In this document: positions 10,700 through 21,653 of the stretch, piece after piece
Numbering within the stretch: position 1 is the stretch's first letter
How the letters are laid out: each line of letters opens with the position of its first letter
Position numbers and translations under genes: made by a program
DNA from: Cordylochernes scorpioides
Taxonomy: Eukaryota > Arthropoda > Arachnida > Pseudoscorpiones > Chernetidae
Length of the DNA stretch: 64,000 nucleotides
NCBI GenBank assembly: GCA_030710605.1
Contig: CP092870.1
Location: forward strand, 89,529,993-89,593,992
Direction: 5' to 3'
The notes under the pieces: model-generated
What the model saw: only the letters and a program-made list of their open reading frames with translations
Database searches by the model: none
Told to the model about the DNA's origin: nothing

Positions 10700-10975
10700 A
10701 CATTCTCAATCTGCAACCCCAAACTACATTATGGACTGTATTGGCTCATCCATTAATGAGCTCTACTCATCCCCAAAAGACACCATCAAAAATCTCAAGC
10801 TTTACTACAAGCCTCTTCTTTTTTATCTCCACTCAATCATATTAGGGTGTCAAGCTTGTAAAGCTTGAGACTTTTGATGGTGTCTGCCAGGGATGAGTAG
10901 AGTACATATGGATGAGTCAATAATGTGTTTTGGGATTGCTACAAGCTTGAAACCCTATGATTAAGGGGAGATAAG
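10700..10975. mobile_element. Two LINE-2 3' ends nested in opposite directions
   Basis: A plus-strand LINE-2 3' region (CCAAACTACATTATGGACTG …) is interrupted at about 10815 by a minus-strand copy of the same tail (CTCCACTCAATCATATTAGG … 10828-10935). The outer copy resumes with ACAAGCTTGAAACCC. No full ORF. Confidence 0.6.
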
Positions 10976-10979
10976 AAAA

Positions 10980-11127
10980 GCACAAGGTAATAAGACCAAA
11001 TAAATAAATAGTGTGTGACATTTCGGGAACAGCGTTGTTACCAAAATGTCACACACTATTTGTTTATTTGGATTTGGTCTTATTACCTTGTGTTTATAAT
11101 CTATAATCCAAATTGTGCCTTATCAAT
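10980..11127. repeat. HHR foldback copy
   Basis: An inverted repeat: AAGACCAAATAAATAAATAG … GTGTGTGACATTTCGG, a short loop, then the reverse complement, then TAATCCAAATTGTGCC. One of at least 15 relatives in the window. The hammerhead-like core is degraded here. Confidence 0.7.
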
Positions 11128-11443
11128 AAGAAAAGCATACATTTATGGACAAAACTTAGGAAGTTGTACCTTTTAGCAGGTATATCAGAGTTCAGATAAT
11201 AATTCAAAAAGATATTTGATACACAGTGTCCTTTATTGAAGACACACAAGATGGCCAAATGTGAACAAAATTGCCTGTCTCCTTAAAAAAAAAATAGCCG
11301 CCAACATTAAAGACTTTCTACCTTTCTTAAGTTTTGTCCATGAGTGTATGTTGCATGCATGCTTCTCTTCAATGGATTGAAGTAAGACCTACCAAAAAGC
11401 AAGTCCCCAATATAGTAGATCTATATGAGAGGACACTTGCAAG

Positions 11444-11522
11444 GGTACTAAAGCCCCATTTGGTTACTTACACTCTCTGGTGGGGTTGGACTTTGGCAAG
11501 AATCGGGGGGGGGGGGGGGGGA
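11444..11522 (-). mobile_element. SINE-A fragment ending in a poly-G tract
   Basis: GCCCCATTTGGTTACTTACA … GGTTGGACTTTGGCAAGAAT matches the SINE-A body in reverse. It is followed by 16 or more G. Confidence 0.7.
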
Positions 11523-11532
11523 GGCTATTGAA

Positions 11533-11700
11533 GTACAGTAGAACCTCCCTGTAAAGGACACACCTAATAATCCTTTTTCAAAATTTGCCATAATACAGAT
11601 TTGTTCAAAATCAAGTCATCAGTAAAAATTTGGTTCACCATAGCCATAGTTCACTGTTATTAGGGAAGATTCGCTATATCCAGGTGGGTATTACTGTATT
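11533..11700. mobile_element. Fragments of MITE-B and MITE-A
   Basis: ACAGTAGAACCTCCCTGTAA at 11533 is a MITE-B end. GGTTCACCATAGCCATAGTT … GGTATTACTGTA at 11630-11697 is part of MITE-A. Confidence 0.55.
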
Positions 11701-11828
11701 TAGAATCAATTTAAGTGTATTAATTCCATATTTTAAATTTCCTTTTTACTTAGTTTTGGGTTCAATCTTGATTTTATGCTTAATGCTTCATTTTATTGGT
11801 TTTTATTTTTTTTTTTTGGCTTAGAGAA

Positions 11829-12090
11829 AAGGATTCTTCTCTTCTGAGGGGCCTTCCGACCCCTGTCTTAGACTATGTCTAAAAGTCTGCTCTACTCTAG
11901 CCTTGAGAAGAGTAGAATTCATACGGAGTAATTGGGTGTGTTACTTTTCCTGTTAACATTTAGCTGGACTTAGTAGGACAGCCTTCCTGCCTAAGGTGGG
12001 CCCTACTAGGAGTCTATAAGACTCCAGACATACTGTCCTGCCCAGGGTCACCTCCCTCCCACACTGAGGCAGTTAACAGGACTTGAAGAC
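11829..12090. repeat. Duplicated ~230-bp repeat, copy 1
   Basis: CTTAGACTATGTCTAAAAG … GGCAGTTAACAGGACTTGAA is about 90% similar to 12757-12985. The block contains AGTAGAATTCATACGGAG and GTGGGCCCTACTAGGAG. No ORF; type unknown. A MITE-B-like end follows each copy. Confidence 0.7.
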
Positions 12091-12215
12091 TTTATAATGC
12101 TGTAGAACCTCCCTGTAAAGGAGACCTAAGATAAAGATTGGGAGATAACATCTCATCTGTTGATTGATTAATAGTGTCCACCAAATATTGAAAGTGATTA
12201 TCTCTTTAGACTAGG

Positions 12216-12753
12216 GGTCAGCAACCTGCGGCTCACAAGCCACAGCTTTTTGGATGTGAAACTGCGTGTAGTACTTGCATAAATAAAAACTTTATTTATG
12301 TGAGTACTTCTTCTTTCATATCTTCACCCAATCATATTAGGGTATCAAGCTTGATAAAGCACAATTTGGATTATAGATCATAATAAAATTAAAATAAGAC
12401 CTAATCCAATTTATTGTCCCTAGCCGGGATATCACATTTTGTGTGTTGAAATAAATAAATAATCCAAATAATTTAATAATGTGTGACGTTTCGGCAACAA
12501 CATCATCAAACAAAAGAATAAATGCTCATTTATTCTTTTGTCTGATGATGGTGATAATGTTGCCGAAACGTCACACACTATTAAATTATTTGGATTAGGT
12601 CTTACTTTCTTTTATGGTATCAAGCTTGTAAAGCTTCAGACTTATACAAGTACTATTTATTGTTGTCAAGAAAAAAAATGTGTGGCTCTTTAAAAATGTT
12701 TAAATTTTGTAAAGTGTAGTTTTTTACTCTTCCGACTCCAAAGGTTGCCGACC
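12216..12753. mobile_element. hAT-type MITE with nested foldback
   Basis: Ends GGGGTCAGCAACCTGCGGCTC and GGTTGCCGACCCATGCC are the widespread hAT terminal motif. TTAGACTA is duplicated on both sides (about 12208-12215 and 12754-12761). Inside is an HHR foldback (12355-12615) whose right arm carries a full CTGATGATGG … GCCGAAACGTC core, plus pieces of a LINE-2 tail. Confidence 0.7.
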
Positions 12754-12756
12754 CAT

Positions 12757-12990
12757 GCCTTAGACTATGTCTAGAGGTCCACTCTACTCTAGCCTAGAGA
12801 AGAGTAGAATTCACACGGAGTAATTGGATGTGTTACTTTTCCTGTTAACATTTAGCTGGACTTAGTAGGACAGCTTTCATGCCTAAGGTGGGCCCTACTA
12901 GGAGTATATAAGACTCCAGACATACTGTCCTGCCCCCCAGGGTCCCCTCTCTGACACTCTGAGGCAGTTAACAGGACTTGAAGGAGGATA
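12757..12990. repeat. Duplicated ~230-bp repeat, copy 2
   Basis: Second copy of the block at 11829, about 900 bp downstream. It begins at the target duplication of the hAT MITE, so the MITE lies between two copies of the repeat. Confidence 0.7.
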
Positions 12991-13013
12991 TTGAAAGTTC
13001 AAACTCTATAATA

Positions 13014-13191
13014 CAGTAAAATCTCCCTGTAAAGGACACCTAATTGCAGAGCCAAAGTATCCCTCAGGGAGAAGTGTCCTCTTACCGGAGAGTTGCTAAA
13101 TAATAAAAATCGTAATTTTGCAAATGAAAACTGTCCTTTGTAGAGAGGTTTCCTCTAGCGTGAATGTCCTTTCATGGAGGTTCTACTGTAT
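13014..13191. mobile_element. MITE-B, complete
   Basis: From ACAGTAAAATCTCCCTGTAA to GGAGGTTCTACTGTA, about 178 bp, bounded by TA. The internal motif AGGACACCTAATTGCAGAG is typical of the family. Ends and the TA target suggest a pogo/Tc1-mariner origin. Confidence 0.75.
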
Positions 13192-13645
13192 TTACTATAA
13201 CCCTTTAAGTGACAATTGACAATTAAAAATGGTTTATTGACATTAGTCAACAGTAAAGAGAGAGTTTATGATAGTAGAGAAAAATATATACACCAGACGA
13301 GGCCTTCTCCGAAGGTACGTCTGGATCCTATCAGGAGCTTAGAATCATCTTGAGTTCAGATAGGCCCTTGCGAGCCCTTTAAGTATCTTACCTTAGCCAT
13401 AATTGGCTTTACACACTATCATTTTAGAACCACCTGGAGACTAGAGCTTGGGAAGAATGTTCTGGAACTAAATAGCTACCCTGAGTTGTGTGAATTTAGG
13501 CAGAATAAAAAATATAATAATTAAAAGGAATCTTGATATACCAGCCTTCTTTATAACATGTTTAAAACATCATTATTCTAAGTTTTAAGTTCCAATTTTC
13601 TTTATAACTGTTGTTATAACAGCATATAATCTTGGTTACAAGTGA
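13192..13645. other. Unassigned AT-rich DNA
   Basis: I see no coding sequence or recognised repeat. Confidence 0.4.
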
Positions 13646-14213
13646 TATTGTTATAGCAAGATGTCTTTCATTCGGTGATTTGCTGTCTATGGCAGATTTT
13701 GTTAAATATAGACAGTAGATGGTGCCAGAGATCCTCAAGGCTGTTTTGTTTAGTACGTTTGCTTTCAATTAAAGAACAAAAAATAATTCCTTTCTTGAAT
13801 TTTTTTATAGAAAAAATATTTAAAATACAATAAAAATATTTGGTCTTCTTCTTTCTTATCTCCACTCAATCATCTTAGGGTATCAAGCTTGTAAAGCTTG
13901 AGACTTGACAACCATCATGACTGGGTGAAGTAGAATGTGTCTGCCTTTGTAATTAAGACTGGGAGCACTACTTAGTGGCAGGCCGACTTAGATCCAAAAG
14001 AAATGGCCACCTCTGACATGAGGAACAGACGCCATGTGCAGCCGCTCCGAACATGGATTACAAACGCTGCACATCCTGTATCCCTGGATTAGGAGCCCTT
14101 ACAGGTTACTATTAGCCGGGCCAGCTGAGCCCAGGTTTTTTAGTGAGCTTGTTACTGCTCCCCCTCCTCCTTTTTCATCCGGGCTTGAGACCAGCAAAGG
14201 CAGAGTTAAAAAA
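13646..14213 (-). mobile_element. SINE-B with extra 3' flank shared with another copy
   Basis: The SINE-B body (13846-14213) ends CTTCTTTCTTATCTCCACTC on the left, its 3' tail. The ~200 bp beyond the tail (TATTGTTATAGCAAGATGTC … AATATTTGGT) also adjoins the SINE-B at 49486, while the other flanks of the two copies differ. Confidence 0.7.
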
Positions 14214-14653
14214 TTTAGTTCACTATAGCAATGGTTCATCCTATCCATACCTCACTGTATTATATATAGGAATACAGTAGTAAGCCATCTCTACACATTA
14301 GCTCTAGAAGCAAATAGGCTAAAGTCTTGTAAACCACCATCTGTTAACGGAGGTTGTAACTGTTTATGCTAACACTTGTAGGAACACAGTGAACCAAAGG
14401 TTCAGTCCCAATAGGGTTCACTATATAGGTGTTTTACTGTAGTTGTTATCCTTTACAGAGAGGTTCTACTGTACACCATTTCACCCTGAGGTAAGCCAAT
14501 TTTCAGTGGTGATTTAGGTAGGGGTTGATACTCTATAAAGGTACCTTTAGACTATGAAGGTCCCAATCTTTCCTAGGTTTATAATCAGAGTTTTCCTCTT
14601 CTCCTAGATTATATTTTAAACAATTTTATTAACATATGTTAAGGGTAGAAATG

Positions 14654-15272
14654 AGGGGTCGGTGGAAAGATGGTCTAAACCGTTGGTTTTCGACCGCTAC
14701 GACCCGGGTTCGATTCCCGCATTGGGCACTTTTTTCTGATAAAAAAAAAAAATGCTCCAATGGCCCCCGATTCTTGCAAAAGTCCAACTCCACCAGCGAG
14801 TGCAAGTAACCAAACGGGGCTCTGGCACATTTGTAAGTGCAAAGTCTAACTGCTTTTCACATGTGTAAACATCTGGTGCACTTACAGTCTTCTTCTTCTT
14901 TCTTATCTCCACACTGGGTGAAGTAGAATGCATCTGCCTTTGTCATTAAGACTGGGAGCACTACTCAGTGGCAGGCCGACTTAGCTACAAAAGAAATGGC
15001 CGCCTCTGATATGAGGAACGACACCATGTGCAGCCGCTCCTAACATGGAGTACAAACGCTGCTCATCCTGTATCCCTGGATTAGGAGTCCTTACAGGGTA
15101 TTCTCAGCCGGACCAGCTGAACCCAGGTTTTTTTACCGAGCTTGTTACTGCTCCCCCTCCTCCTTTTTCATCCGGGCTTGGGACCGGCAAAGGCGGAGTT
15201 GCACTTACAGTAAAAGCAGTCACCTACTTCTACCTATCATGATTATCATGTGTACTAGGGATAAGCTAAAAA
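14654..15272 (+). mobile_element. SINE-A interrupted by SINE-B
   Basis: The SINE-A head and body (14654-14887) resume at 15188-15272. The minus-strand SINE-B at 14888-15187 is flanked by the target duplication TGCACTTACAG, so it inserted into an existing SINE-A. Confidence 0.85.
14888..15187 (-). mobile_element. SINE-B copy nested in SINE-A
   Basis: Contains the central domain (GGTATTCTCAGCCGGACCAG, GGAGTACAAACGCTGCTCAT) and the 3' tail in reverse (CTTCTTCTTTCTTATCTCC). Slightly shortened next to the tail. Confidence 0.82.
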
Positions 15273-15641
15273 GAAGTACAGCAAAATGGCAACAATAATG
15301 AATAATTAGGTACAGTCTAGAAGATTCTCCCTACGACAATGAGTCCAGACAATCCATGGATCTACACACAGTCCCTCACCTTAAAGAAAAACTTGTAGAT
15401 GGATACCTACAATAGGTTTATGTGAGTCTAGTGTCGATGCCAACATCCTCCTTTATCCAAACAGCCAATCCTGCAAGTTGTGATTCTTCTAGATGATGTT
15501 TCAGTTCCTATTGAAGGAGATACAGTAAAATACTGTGAATTCACAATATTAAAAGGTAAATCCAGTAAAATATTGTTCTAATAACCACTTTGATAACAGT
15601 TACTTAGCTAAAACATCCTAAAGTTTTAATCATCTTAACTC

Positions 15642-15740
15642 AAGGTAATAAGACCAAATCCAAATAAATAAATAGTGTGCGACGTTTCGGTAACAGCGTT
15701 GTTACCATCTTCAGACAAAAGTACTGAATGATATATGATC
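15642..15740. repeat. HHR foldback, one arm
   Basis: AAGACCAAATCCAAATAAAT … GTTTCGGTAACAGCGTTGTT … CCATCTTCAGACAAAAGTAC. In reverse it gives CTGAAGATGG … TTACCGAAACGTC. Confidence 0.65.
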
Positions 15741-15766
15741 ATCTTAACTGTGATTATATGTACAGT

Positions 15767-15914
15767 AAAACCTCACTAAAATGAACAGAGGATATAGAGA
15801 ACCTTCCCTTATAATATATTTGAAACAATCCCCATTTTATAATACAGTGAACTATGGCTATAGTGAACCTCAGGTTCAGTCCAATTGGGGTTTTCTATTG
15901 AGGGTTTTACTGTA
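15767..15914. mobile_element. MITE-A, complete (about 147 bp)
   Basis: ACAGTAAAACCTCACTAAAA … GAGGGTTTTACTGTA between TA dinucleotides. The interior has CTATGGCTATAGTGAACC, as at the 3' end of the Tigger at 33233. Confidence 0.75.
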
Positions 15915-16369
15915 TATTATTTTTTTCAACACACAAAACGCGATATTCCGGCTAGGGATAATTGCGTCGATTTACATTTTTTAAAACAGAAACAGTTATA
16001 AACATATTATACAAGAAAAGGTAATCAAAAATAAAAAAAGAGAAACATTAATATATATTAGGAACCTGAATCTTTCAAGTTAGAAAGATAATCATAAATA
16101 TATCTACAAAAATAGTTAAAGCTATTTTTAAAAATATTTGAATAGTTTATTTTGAAGGAAGTTTTACTGTATATTTGTGCCCTGACTTTTGACGACCAAA
16201 ACCTAAAATGCCATGGAATTTGTGTAAGAGAATCAGAGGCTGGATCTCAGAGATTATTGTTTAATTAACAAAACATTAAATTAAGATGACAGAAAACAAA
16301 AGCAAGCGTAGGGGCAGACAACCAAAGTTAAACTAAAACACTACAGGTACAGCCAGCCGGTCAGGGTGG

Positions 16370-16430
16370 CGCCAGGTCACGTGATGTCTGGTAGGAAGGT
16401 GGCGTTGCTAGGCAACGGCTGATGTGCGAA
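16370..16430. promoter_or_regulatory. CpG-rich block with E-box and RFX X-box
   Basis: Within an AT-rich region, a short GC-rich block holds GTCACGTGAT (USF/E-box type) and the near-perfect palindrome GTTGCTAGGCAAC, the canonical RFX X-box. This looks like a promoter or enhancer, but I cannot tie it to a gene. Confidence 0.35.
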
Positions 16431-16861
16431 GTTACTCTCCAACAATTTGGGTCTATATGGCATTTTATAGGGTTCTCTATACACATTTATTTTTTTCGTC
16501 GCCATTGTTATTTTGCTTATTAAATAATTTATTAGAAAAATAGTATAAACACATTTATTTTAAACAAAATAAAAGATATCAGAACTTATTAAATAAAAGA
16601 AGTTTATTTATACCTTCTTTAAAAATATTTACATAAAAGCAATTTAACAAAACAAATTTTTAATCCAAAAATTAAACAATCAAAATTTACATATCTCTCG
16701 ACAGAATGTGTTTACTCTAGTCTTAGTCAAAACCCAATAAATAAATATATACACAATTTAATTATTTTTATACGTCTGCGTAACTCTAAGTCCATTTACA
16801 TCAACATTGTTGGACCACATTCTGTTAGTACAGTCTCTTTACCCTCTTGGTTTATTGCTGC

Positions 16862-17020
16862 TTATTCAATAAATTTAGACAAGGACAGACTTGTTCGTAT
16901 ATCAAAGCTAATCTCCTTATCTGAAGGTTGTTCTTCTATCCACAACTTCTTGGCGGATGCTCTTGGTCTAGCTGCTACAGCTCTCTGCTCCTGGGGATGA
17001 CTAGATAAAGGGAAAGACAT
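16862..17020 (-). CDS. Possible terminal exon of an unrecognised gene
   Basis: On the minus strand, 52 codons from an ATG at 17020 to a TAA at 16862 have protein-like composition (e.g. RASAKKLWIEEQPSDKEISF). A good acceptor TCATCCCCAG precedes residue 11 (exon then 16990-16862). A poly(A)-type AATAAA lies about 10 bp after the stop on that strand. I do not recognise the protein. It could be the last exon of a gene whose upstream part lies to the right. Confidence 0.35.
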   Translation of the reverse strand: MSFPLSSHPQEQRAVAARPRASAKKLWIEEQPSDKEISFDIRTSLSLSKFIE

Positions 17021-17129
17021 TTAAAAATATATATATTATCGAAATTAGAGAGGGTGCAATTTAGATGACAAACTCATAGACAAAACTTGATGAAGTGCAA
17101 AGTCTTTGATGTTGCTGGTTGTCTATTAC

Positions 17130-17818
17130 AGTAGAACCTCCCTGTAAAGGACACCTAATTGCAGAGACAAAGTGTCCTTTAGGGAAAGGTGTCCTCTTAC
17201 CAGAGAGTTGCCAAATTGTAAAAATGATAATTTTGCAAATGAAAACTGTCCTTTGTCGACTAAAGGGAGGTTCTACTGTATTATTATTATTTTTTTTTTT
17301 TTGAAGGAGAGCAATTTTGTGTTTACACTTGGTTATCTTGTGTGTCTTCAATAAAGGTCACTGTGTATCAATCTTTCAGTTATTGTCTGAATCCTGATAT
17401 ACATGCTAAAAGATACAACTTCCTTAAGTTTTGCCTAGGAGTGTAGATAAAAGAAACACAAGGTTGCAAGACAATATGCATTACAGTAACACCTCCCTGT
17501 AAAGGACACCTAATTACAGAGCGAAAGGGAGAGATGTCCTCTTACCGGAGAGTTGAAAAATAGTAAAAAAAGGATAATTTCGCAAATAAAAACTGTCATT
17601 TTTGTAGAGAGATGTCCAAGCGTCATCTCATGGAGGTTCCACTGTATAACAGTAAAACCCCGCTAAAACGAACTGGGAAAATAGTGAACATTCAGCTAAA
17701 ACGAACCTGAAAAAAACCCCATTTTATAATACAGTAAACTATGGCTATAAGGAACCATGGCTATAGTGAACCAAAAGTCAAGTCCCATTGGGATTTGCCA
17801 TAGAGGGGTTTTACTGTA
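17130..17818. mobile_element. Cluster of MITE-B, MITE-B and MITE-A
   Basis: MITE-B at 17130-17281 (ACAGTAGAACCTCCC … GGTTCTACTGTA); MITE-B at 17484-17645 (ACAGTAACACCTCCC … GGTTCCACTGTA); MITE-A at 17648-17818 (ACAGTAAAACCCCGC … GGTTTTACTGTA). Two SINE-like T-rich patches separate them. Confidence 0.7.
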
Positions 17819-18029
17819 ATTATAATTGCAAGAGACATCTATTAAAAGTATTTAAAACAAACTTGAAATGAGTAGCTTTCTGTTAACCATATTTGTCAAA
17901 TTTGTCTGTTTTGCTAAAGAAGTATAGCTGCTCTGTTGAAGATTATTTAACTTGAGAGCTAGCCCTCCTTTTTAAAAGGAAAACAAAATCTTCCCATTGC
18001 AATGATACTCTTAATAATCCCAAATGTAA

Positions 18030-18640
18030 AATACAGTAAAAACCCCTCTGTATAAGACCGGTGGTCTTAATAAAGCTTTGTGTGTGTGTGTAAAACCCCT
18101 CTATAGCACACCCTAATAGAATGGAGCCTGTGGTTCACTATAGCCATGGTTTATTATAGCCATAGTTCACTGTATTATATAACTTATAGAACTCCATATT
18201 TGCCAGTCCCAAGCCCGGATGAACAAGGAGGAGGGGGAGCAGTAACAAGCTCGCTAAAAAAACCTGGGATCAGCTGGCCCGGCTGATAGTACCCTGTAAG
18301 GACTCCAGGGATACAGGATGAGCAGGGTCTGTACTCTGTACTGTTAGGAGCGGCTGCACATGGTGTCTGTTCCTCATGTCAGAGGCAGCCATTTCTTTTG
18401 GAGCTAAGTCGGCCTGCTACTGAGTAGTGTTCTCAGTCTTAATGACAAAGGCAGACGCATTCTACTTCACCCACACCATCAAAAGTCTCAAGCTCTACAG
18501 GCTTGATACTCGAATATGATTTAGTGGAGATAAGAACGAAGAAAAATACTTTATTATAGAATAAAAATAGGGATTATTTCAGGTTGGTTATAAGGGAAGG
18601 TTCAATATATCCCTGGTTTGTTTTGGCATGGTTTTACAGT
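18030..18640 (+). mobile_element. MITE-A split by SINE-B
   Basis: The MITE-A left part begins at 18033; the right part (GGTTCAATATATCCCTGG … GGTTTTACAGTA) ends near 18640. A plus-strand SINE-B (18199-18543) lies inside. It runs from GCCAGTCCCAAGCCCGGATG to GTGGAGATAAGAACGAAGAA. Confidence 0.65.
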
Positions 18641-18905
18641 ATATTTTTGGCTATTTCTGTGTCAATAGGCAAAAAACACCTTCAAGGCAGGTTCCACTCA
18701 ATAGTCATTTAGCTGTCAATGTCGTATTGAATAAAGGAATTTGTTGTTTTGATAAAACTGAGCAATTTGCAGCATGCACATTCTATGACCTTCGAAACAT
18801 TCCCCATTTTAACAAACAATGGAAACCAAATTATCATAAAGGAATCTTTTTATTTGCCACCTTCCTTCATTTTACAAGATTGTCCCAATAGTTTGTAAAC
18901 ACATG
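18641..18905. other. Unassigned stretch, no supported gene
   Basis: An 87-codon frame crosses it, but it starts within a MITE end and shows no recognised motif. I do not call a gene. Confidence 0.4.
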
Positions 18906-18920
18906 CAAAAGATTGAAATT

Positions 18921-19358
18921 CAGTAGAACCTATCTTTAGCAGACACCCCGCTAGATCTCTACAAAGGACTGTTTTCATTTGCACAATTACCATCTTTACA
19001 ATTTAGCATTTCCACCGCTACGACCCGGGTTCGATTCCCGCATTGGTCACTTTTTTTCTTATTAAAGAAAATAAAATGCTCCAATGGCCCCCAATTCTTG
19101 AAAAAGTCCAACCCCACCAGCAAGTGCAAGTAACCAAATGAGGCTCTGGCACATTTGTAAGTGCAAATTCAAACTGCTTTTCACATGTGGGGCACTTACA
19201 GTAAAAGCAGTCACCTACTTCTACCCACCTGTACCACATGTACTAGGGATAAGCAAAAAAAAAAACAATTTAGCAACTCTCCAGTAAGAGGACACCTCTT
19301 CTTAAAGGACACTTTGTCTCTGCAATTAGGTGTAGTCCTTTACATGGAGGTTCTACTG
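18921..19358. mobile_element. MITE-B split by a 5'-truncated SINE-A
   Basis: MITE-B ends at 18921 (CAGTAGAACCTATCTTTAGC) and 19358 (GGAGGTTCTACTGTA). SINE-A (19012-19265, +) starts just before the box-B-like GGGTTCGATTCCCGC and ends in an A run. ATTTAGCA/AATTTAGCAACT repeats at the junctions, consistent with a target duplication. Confidence 0.75.
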
Positions 19359-19445
19359 TACCAATATTATTTGCCGTTATGTATAATGTCTTTATATTAT
19401 GTATAAAGTAATTGTATTATTATGTATTCACCAAGTAATAAGAAA

Positions 19446-19585
19446 AACGATAAAGCACAATTTGGATTATAGATTATAATAAAAGAAAACATTCTTTTGT
19501 CTGATGATGGTGACAATGTTGTTGCCGAAACGTCACACACTAATAAATTATTTGGATTAGGTCTTGTTTTCTTTTATAATAAGAA
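19446..19585 (+). repeat. HHR foldback arm with clear hammerhead-like core
   Basis: TTTGT CTGATGA T GGTGAC AATGTT GTTGCC GAAAC GTC ACACAC, written in segments. A core-like CTGATGA, a six-pair hairpin, GAAA and GTC occur in the correct order. Flanked by CACAATTTGGATTATAG and GGATTAGGTCTTG. Confidence 0.65.
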
Positions 19586-19974
19586 AAACGTTTTAAGAAA
19601 AACATCAACTTTTGGGACAACCTTGTACATAACTTTGGTTTATTTATTTATCAAACATCCTTCCTCGTTATTTCTGTATATATATAGTTGTTTTTCAGTT
19701 TAAAATTCTGTAATTGATGCCATGTTATAATTGAAATGTTCATAATCTTGATGAACCCTGAATATTGATCATTTTTTTCCTAGACATTTCAACCCTCTTC
19801 TTTATAAAGATGCAGAGCATATTGATGAAGCAAAAAATAAAGAAATAATATTTTGTTGGTATGTAGAGATGTTCATTATTGTCTTCTTCTTCTTTCTTAT
19901 CTCCACTCAATCATATTAGGGTATCAAGCTTGTAAACTTTTTTTAAATAGTACAGACTGTGCACTTTGCAAGTA

Positions 19975-20147
19975 CAGTCGAACTTGGATAATTCGAACCC
20001 CAAGGGACCATAAAAAAATTCGAATTATCCAAAAATTCGAATTAAATATGTTAAATTATTTATATAGGAAATTCTAGGGACCAAGATAAATATTCGAATT
20101 AAAGAGGTTTTCGAATTAAAGAAGTTCGAATTATCCAAGTTCTACTG
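19975..20147. mobile_element. MITE-C copy
   Basis: CAGTCGAACTTGGATAATTC … TTATCCAAGTTCTACTG between TA dinucleotides; a long near-perfect inverted repeat rich in TTCGAATT. A third pogo/Tc1-type TIR family in the window. Confidence 0.7.
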
Positions 20148-20323
20148 TATTGACAAGGTATCAATAAAATTATTTTAATTGTCAAGCTTGTAAACGCTTG
20201 AGACTTTTGATGGTGTCTGCCGGGGAAGAATAGAGCTCATCAATGGATGAGGCAATACAGTCAATAATATGTCTTGGGGTTGCAGGTCATTATTGTTCAA
20301 ATTCCAAGATCAATTTGTGTATG

Positions 20324-20720
20324 TACAGTAAAACCTCTCTATAACGAACTCCAATAGGACTGAACCTTTGGTTCACTATAGCCATAGTTCACTGTATTAT
20401 AAATTGGGGATTGTTTAACGTTTGTTATAAGGGAAGGTTTTAGAACGAAATTGGACAATTATACCGCAAATGTTTCTTTTAAACGAAAAATCGAAATTTA
20501 TTCTTAAGGAGAAATAACGACTATTTCTAACCTTAAGGATGAAGTATGATAGGATGAATTGTGAAGAGTAATGATAAACGGGAAAAATAAAAGTGTCCAG
20601 GGATGGGAATCGAACCACAGTGTTCCGCTTACCGGGCAAATGCCATGTCCACTAGGCTACCCTGGACATATTTTTCCGTTCATTTGTTATATCCCAGGTT
20701 CGTTTAGCGAGGTTTTACTG
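20324..20720. mobile_element. MITE-A split by SINE-D
   Basis: MITE-A ends at 20324 (ACAGTAAAACCTCTC) and 20720 (CGAGGTTTTACTGTA). The interior from about 20440 to 20690 is a minus-strand SINE-D. Confidence 0.72.
20595..20667 (-). mobile_element. SINE-D head, tRNA-like (73 nt)
   Basis: In reverse it reads GTCCAGGGTAGCCTAGTGG … GGTTCGATTCCCA … CCTGGAC. The seven-base acceptor stem pairs, and A and B boxes are present. The same 3' body follows as at 59456, so it is a retroposon and not a tRNA gene. Confidence 0.7.
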
Positions 20721-21048
20721 TACATGTTTGTTTGTTTATCTACTGCTATTCCTGTTTTAGTCTTTGGCACCAAAAAAGGTTCCAATTTGGGAATGACAAA
20801 AAGACAGTCAACACCATGCAATAACAACATGTTTGCATTAGACTGATTGCCTTGTAATTAGATTTTCCTGTTTACATATTCTGCATTATTATCATTAAAT
20901 GTCAATAGGTTTTTGCATTTCTTTTTTTAAAATACTTTTCCATTGTAAACTCTGTAAGCAAATCCATGTATAAGACAAAATGTCTTAATAAAGTTGATAA
21001 GAAAGATAACATATTCTAAACATTTGATTAATTTGGAATTGGTCATTT

Positions 21049-21322
21049 TTTTTTGCTTACACGTGGTACAGGCCATGATAAATATGGTGGGTAGAAGTTG
21101 GAGATTTCTTTTACTGTAAGTGCATCACATGTCTACATATGTGAAAAGCAGTTCGACTTTTGCACTTACAAATGTACCAGAGCCCTGTTTGGTTACTTGC
21201 ACTCGCTGGTGAGGTTGGACTTTTACAAGAATCGGGGAACGAAAAAAGTGCCCAATGCGGGAATCGAACCCCGGTCGTAGTGGTTGAAAACCAACAGTTT
21301 AGACCATCCTTCCACCGACCCC
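21049..21322 (-). mobile_element. SINE-A copy
   Basis: Reverse copy from TTTGCTTACACGTGG to CCTTCCACCGACCCC. The A run between head and body is lost. Confidence 0.82.
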
Positions 21323-21653
21323 CTGGAATTGGTCTTGTTACCTTATGTTTCTTAATAAAGGTGTGTTTGTGGGAGGGGGTTTTTTTAATTAGGTTCAACT
21401 CCTGTGTATAAATGGTTGATGCAATTTGTTTTCACCTCAAAGACTTCAAATCAACAACTTAAAGTAGACTTCTCACACTCATGGACAAAACTTAAGGAAC
21501 TGGAAAGTCTGATTTCATCTGTCATCTATCATTTTGAAGGAGACAGAAGCAATATTGTTCAAACTTTTGGTTATCTCGTGTGTCTTCAATCAAGGTCACT
21601 GTAATATCTTTCAGAGTTATTGTATGAAACTCCATATACAGAGGCAATTTTGT

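Noticed and set aside
16282-16335. Short frame MTENKSKRRGRQPKLN resembling an AT-hook
   Set aside because: Only 16 codons, no splice signals that fit, and the AT-hook core PRGRP is not present.
18628-18891. An 87-codon frame in plus orientation
   Set aside because: It starts in a MITE end and shows no domain, splice context or family resemblance.
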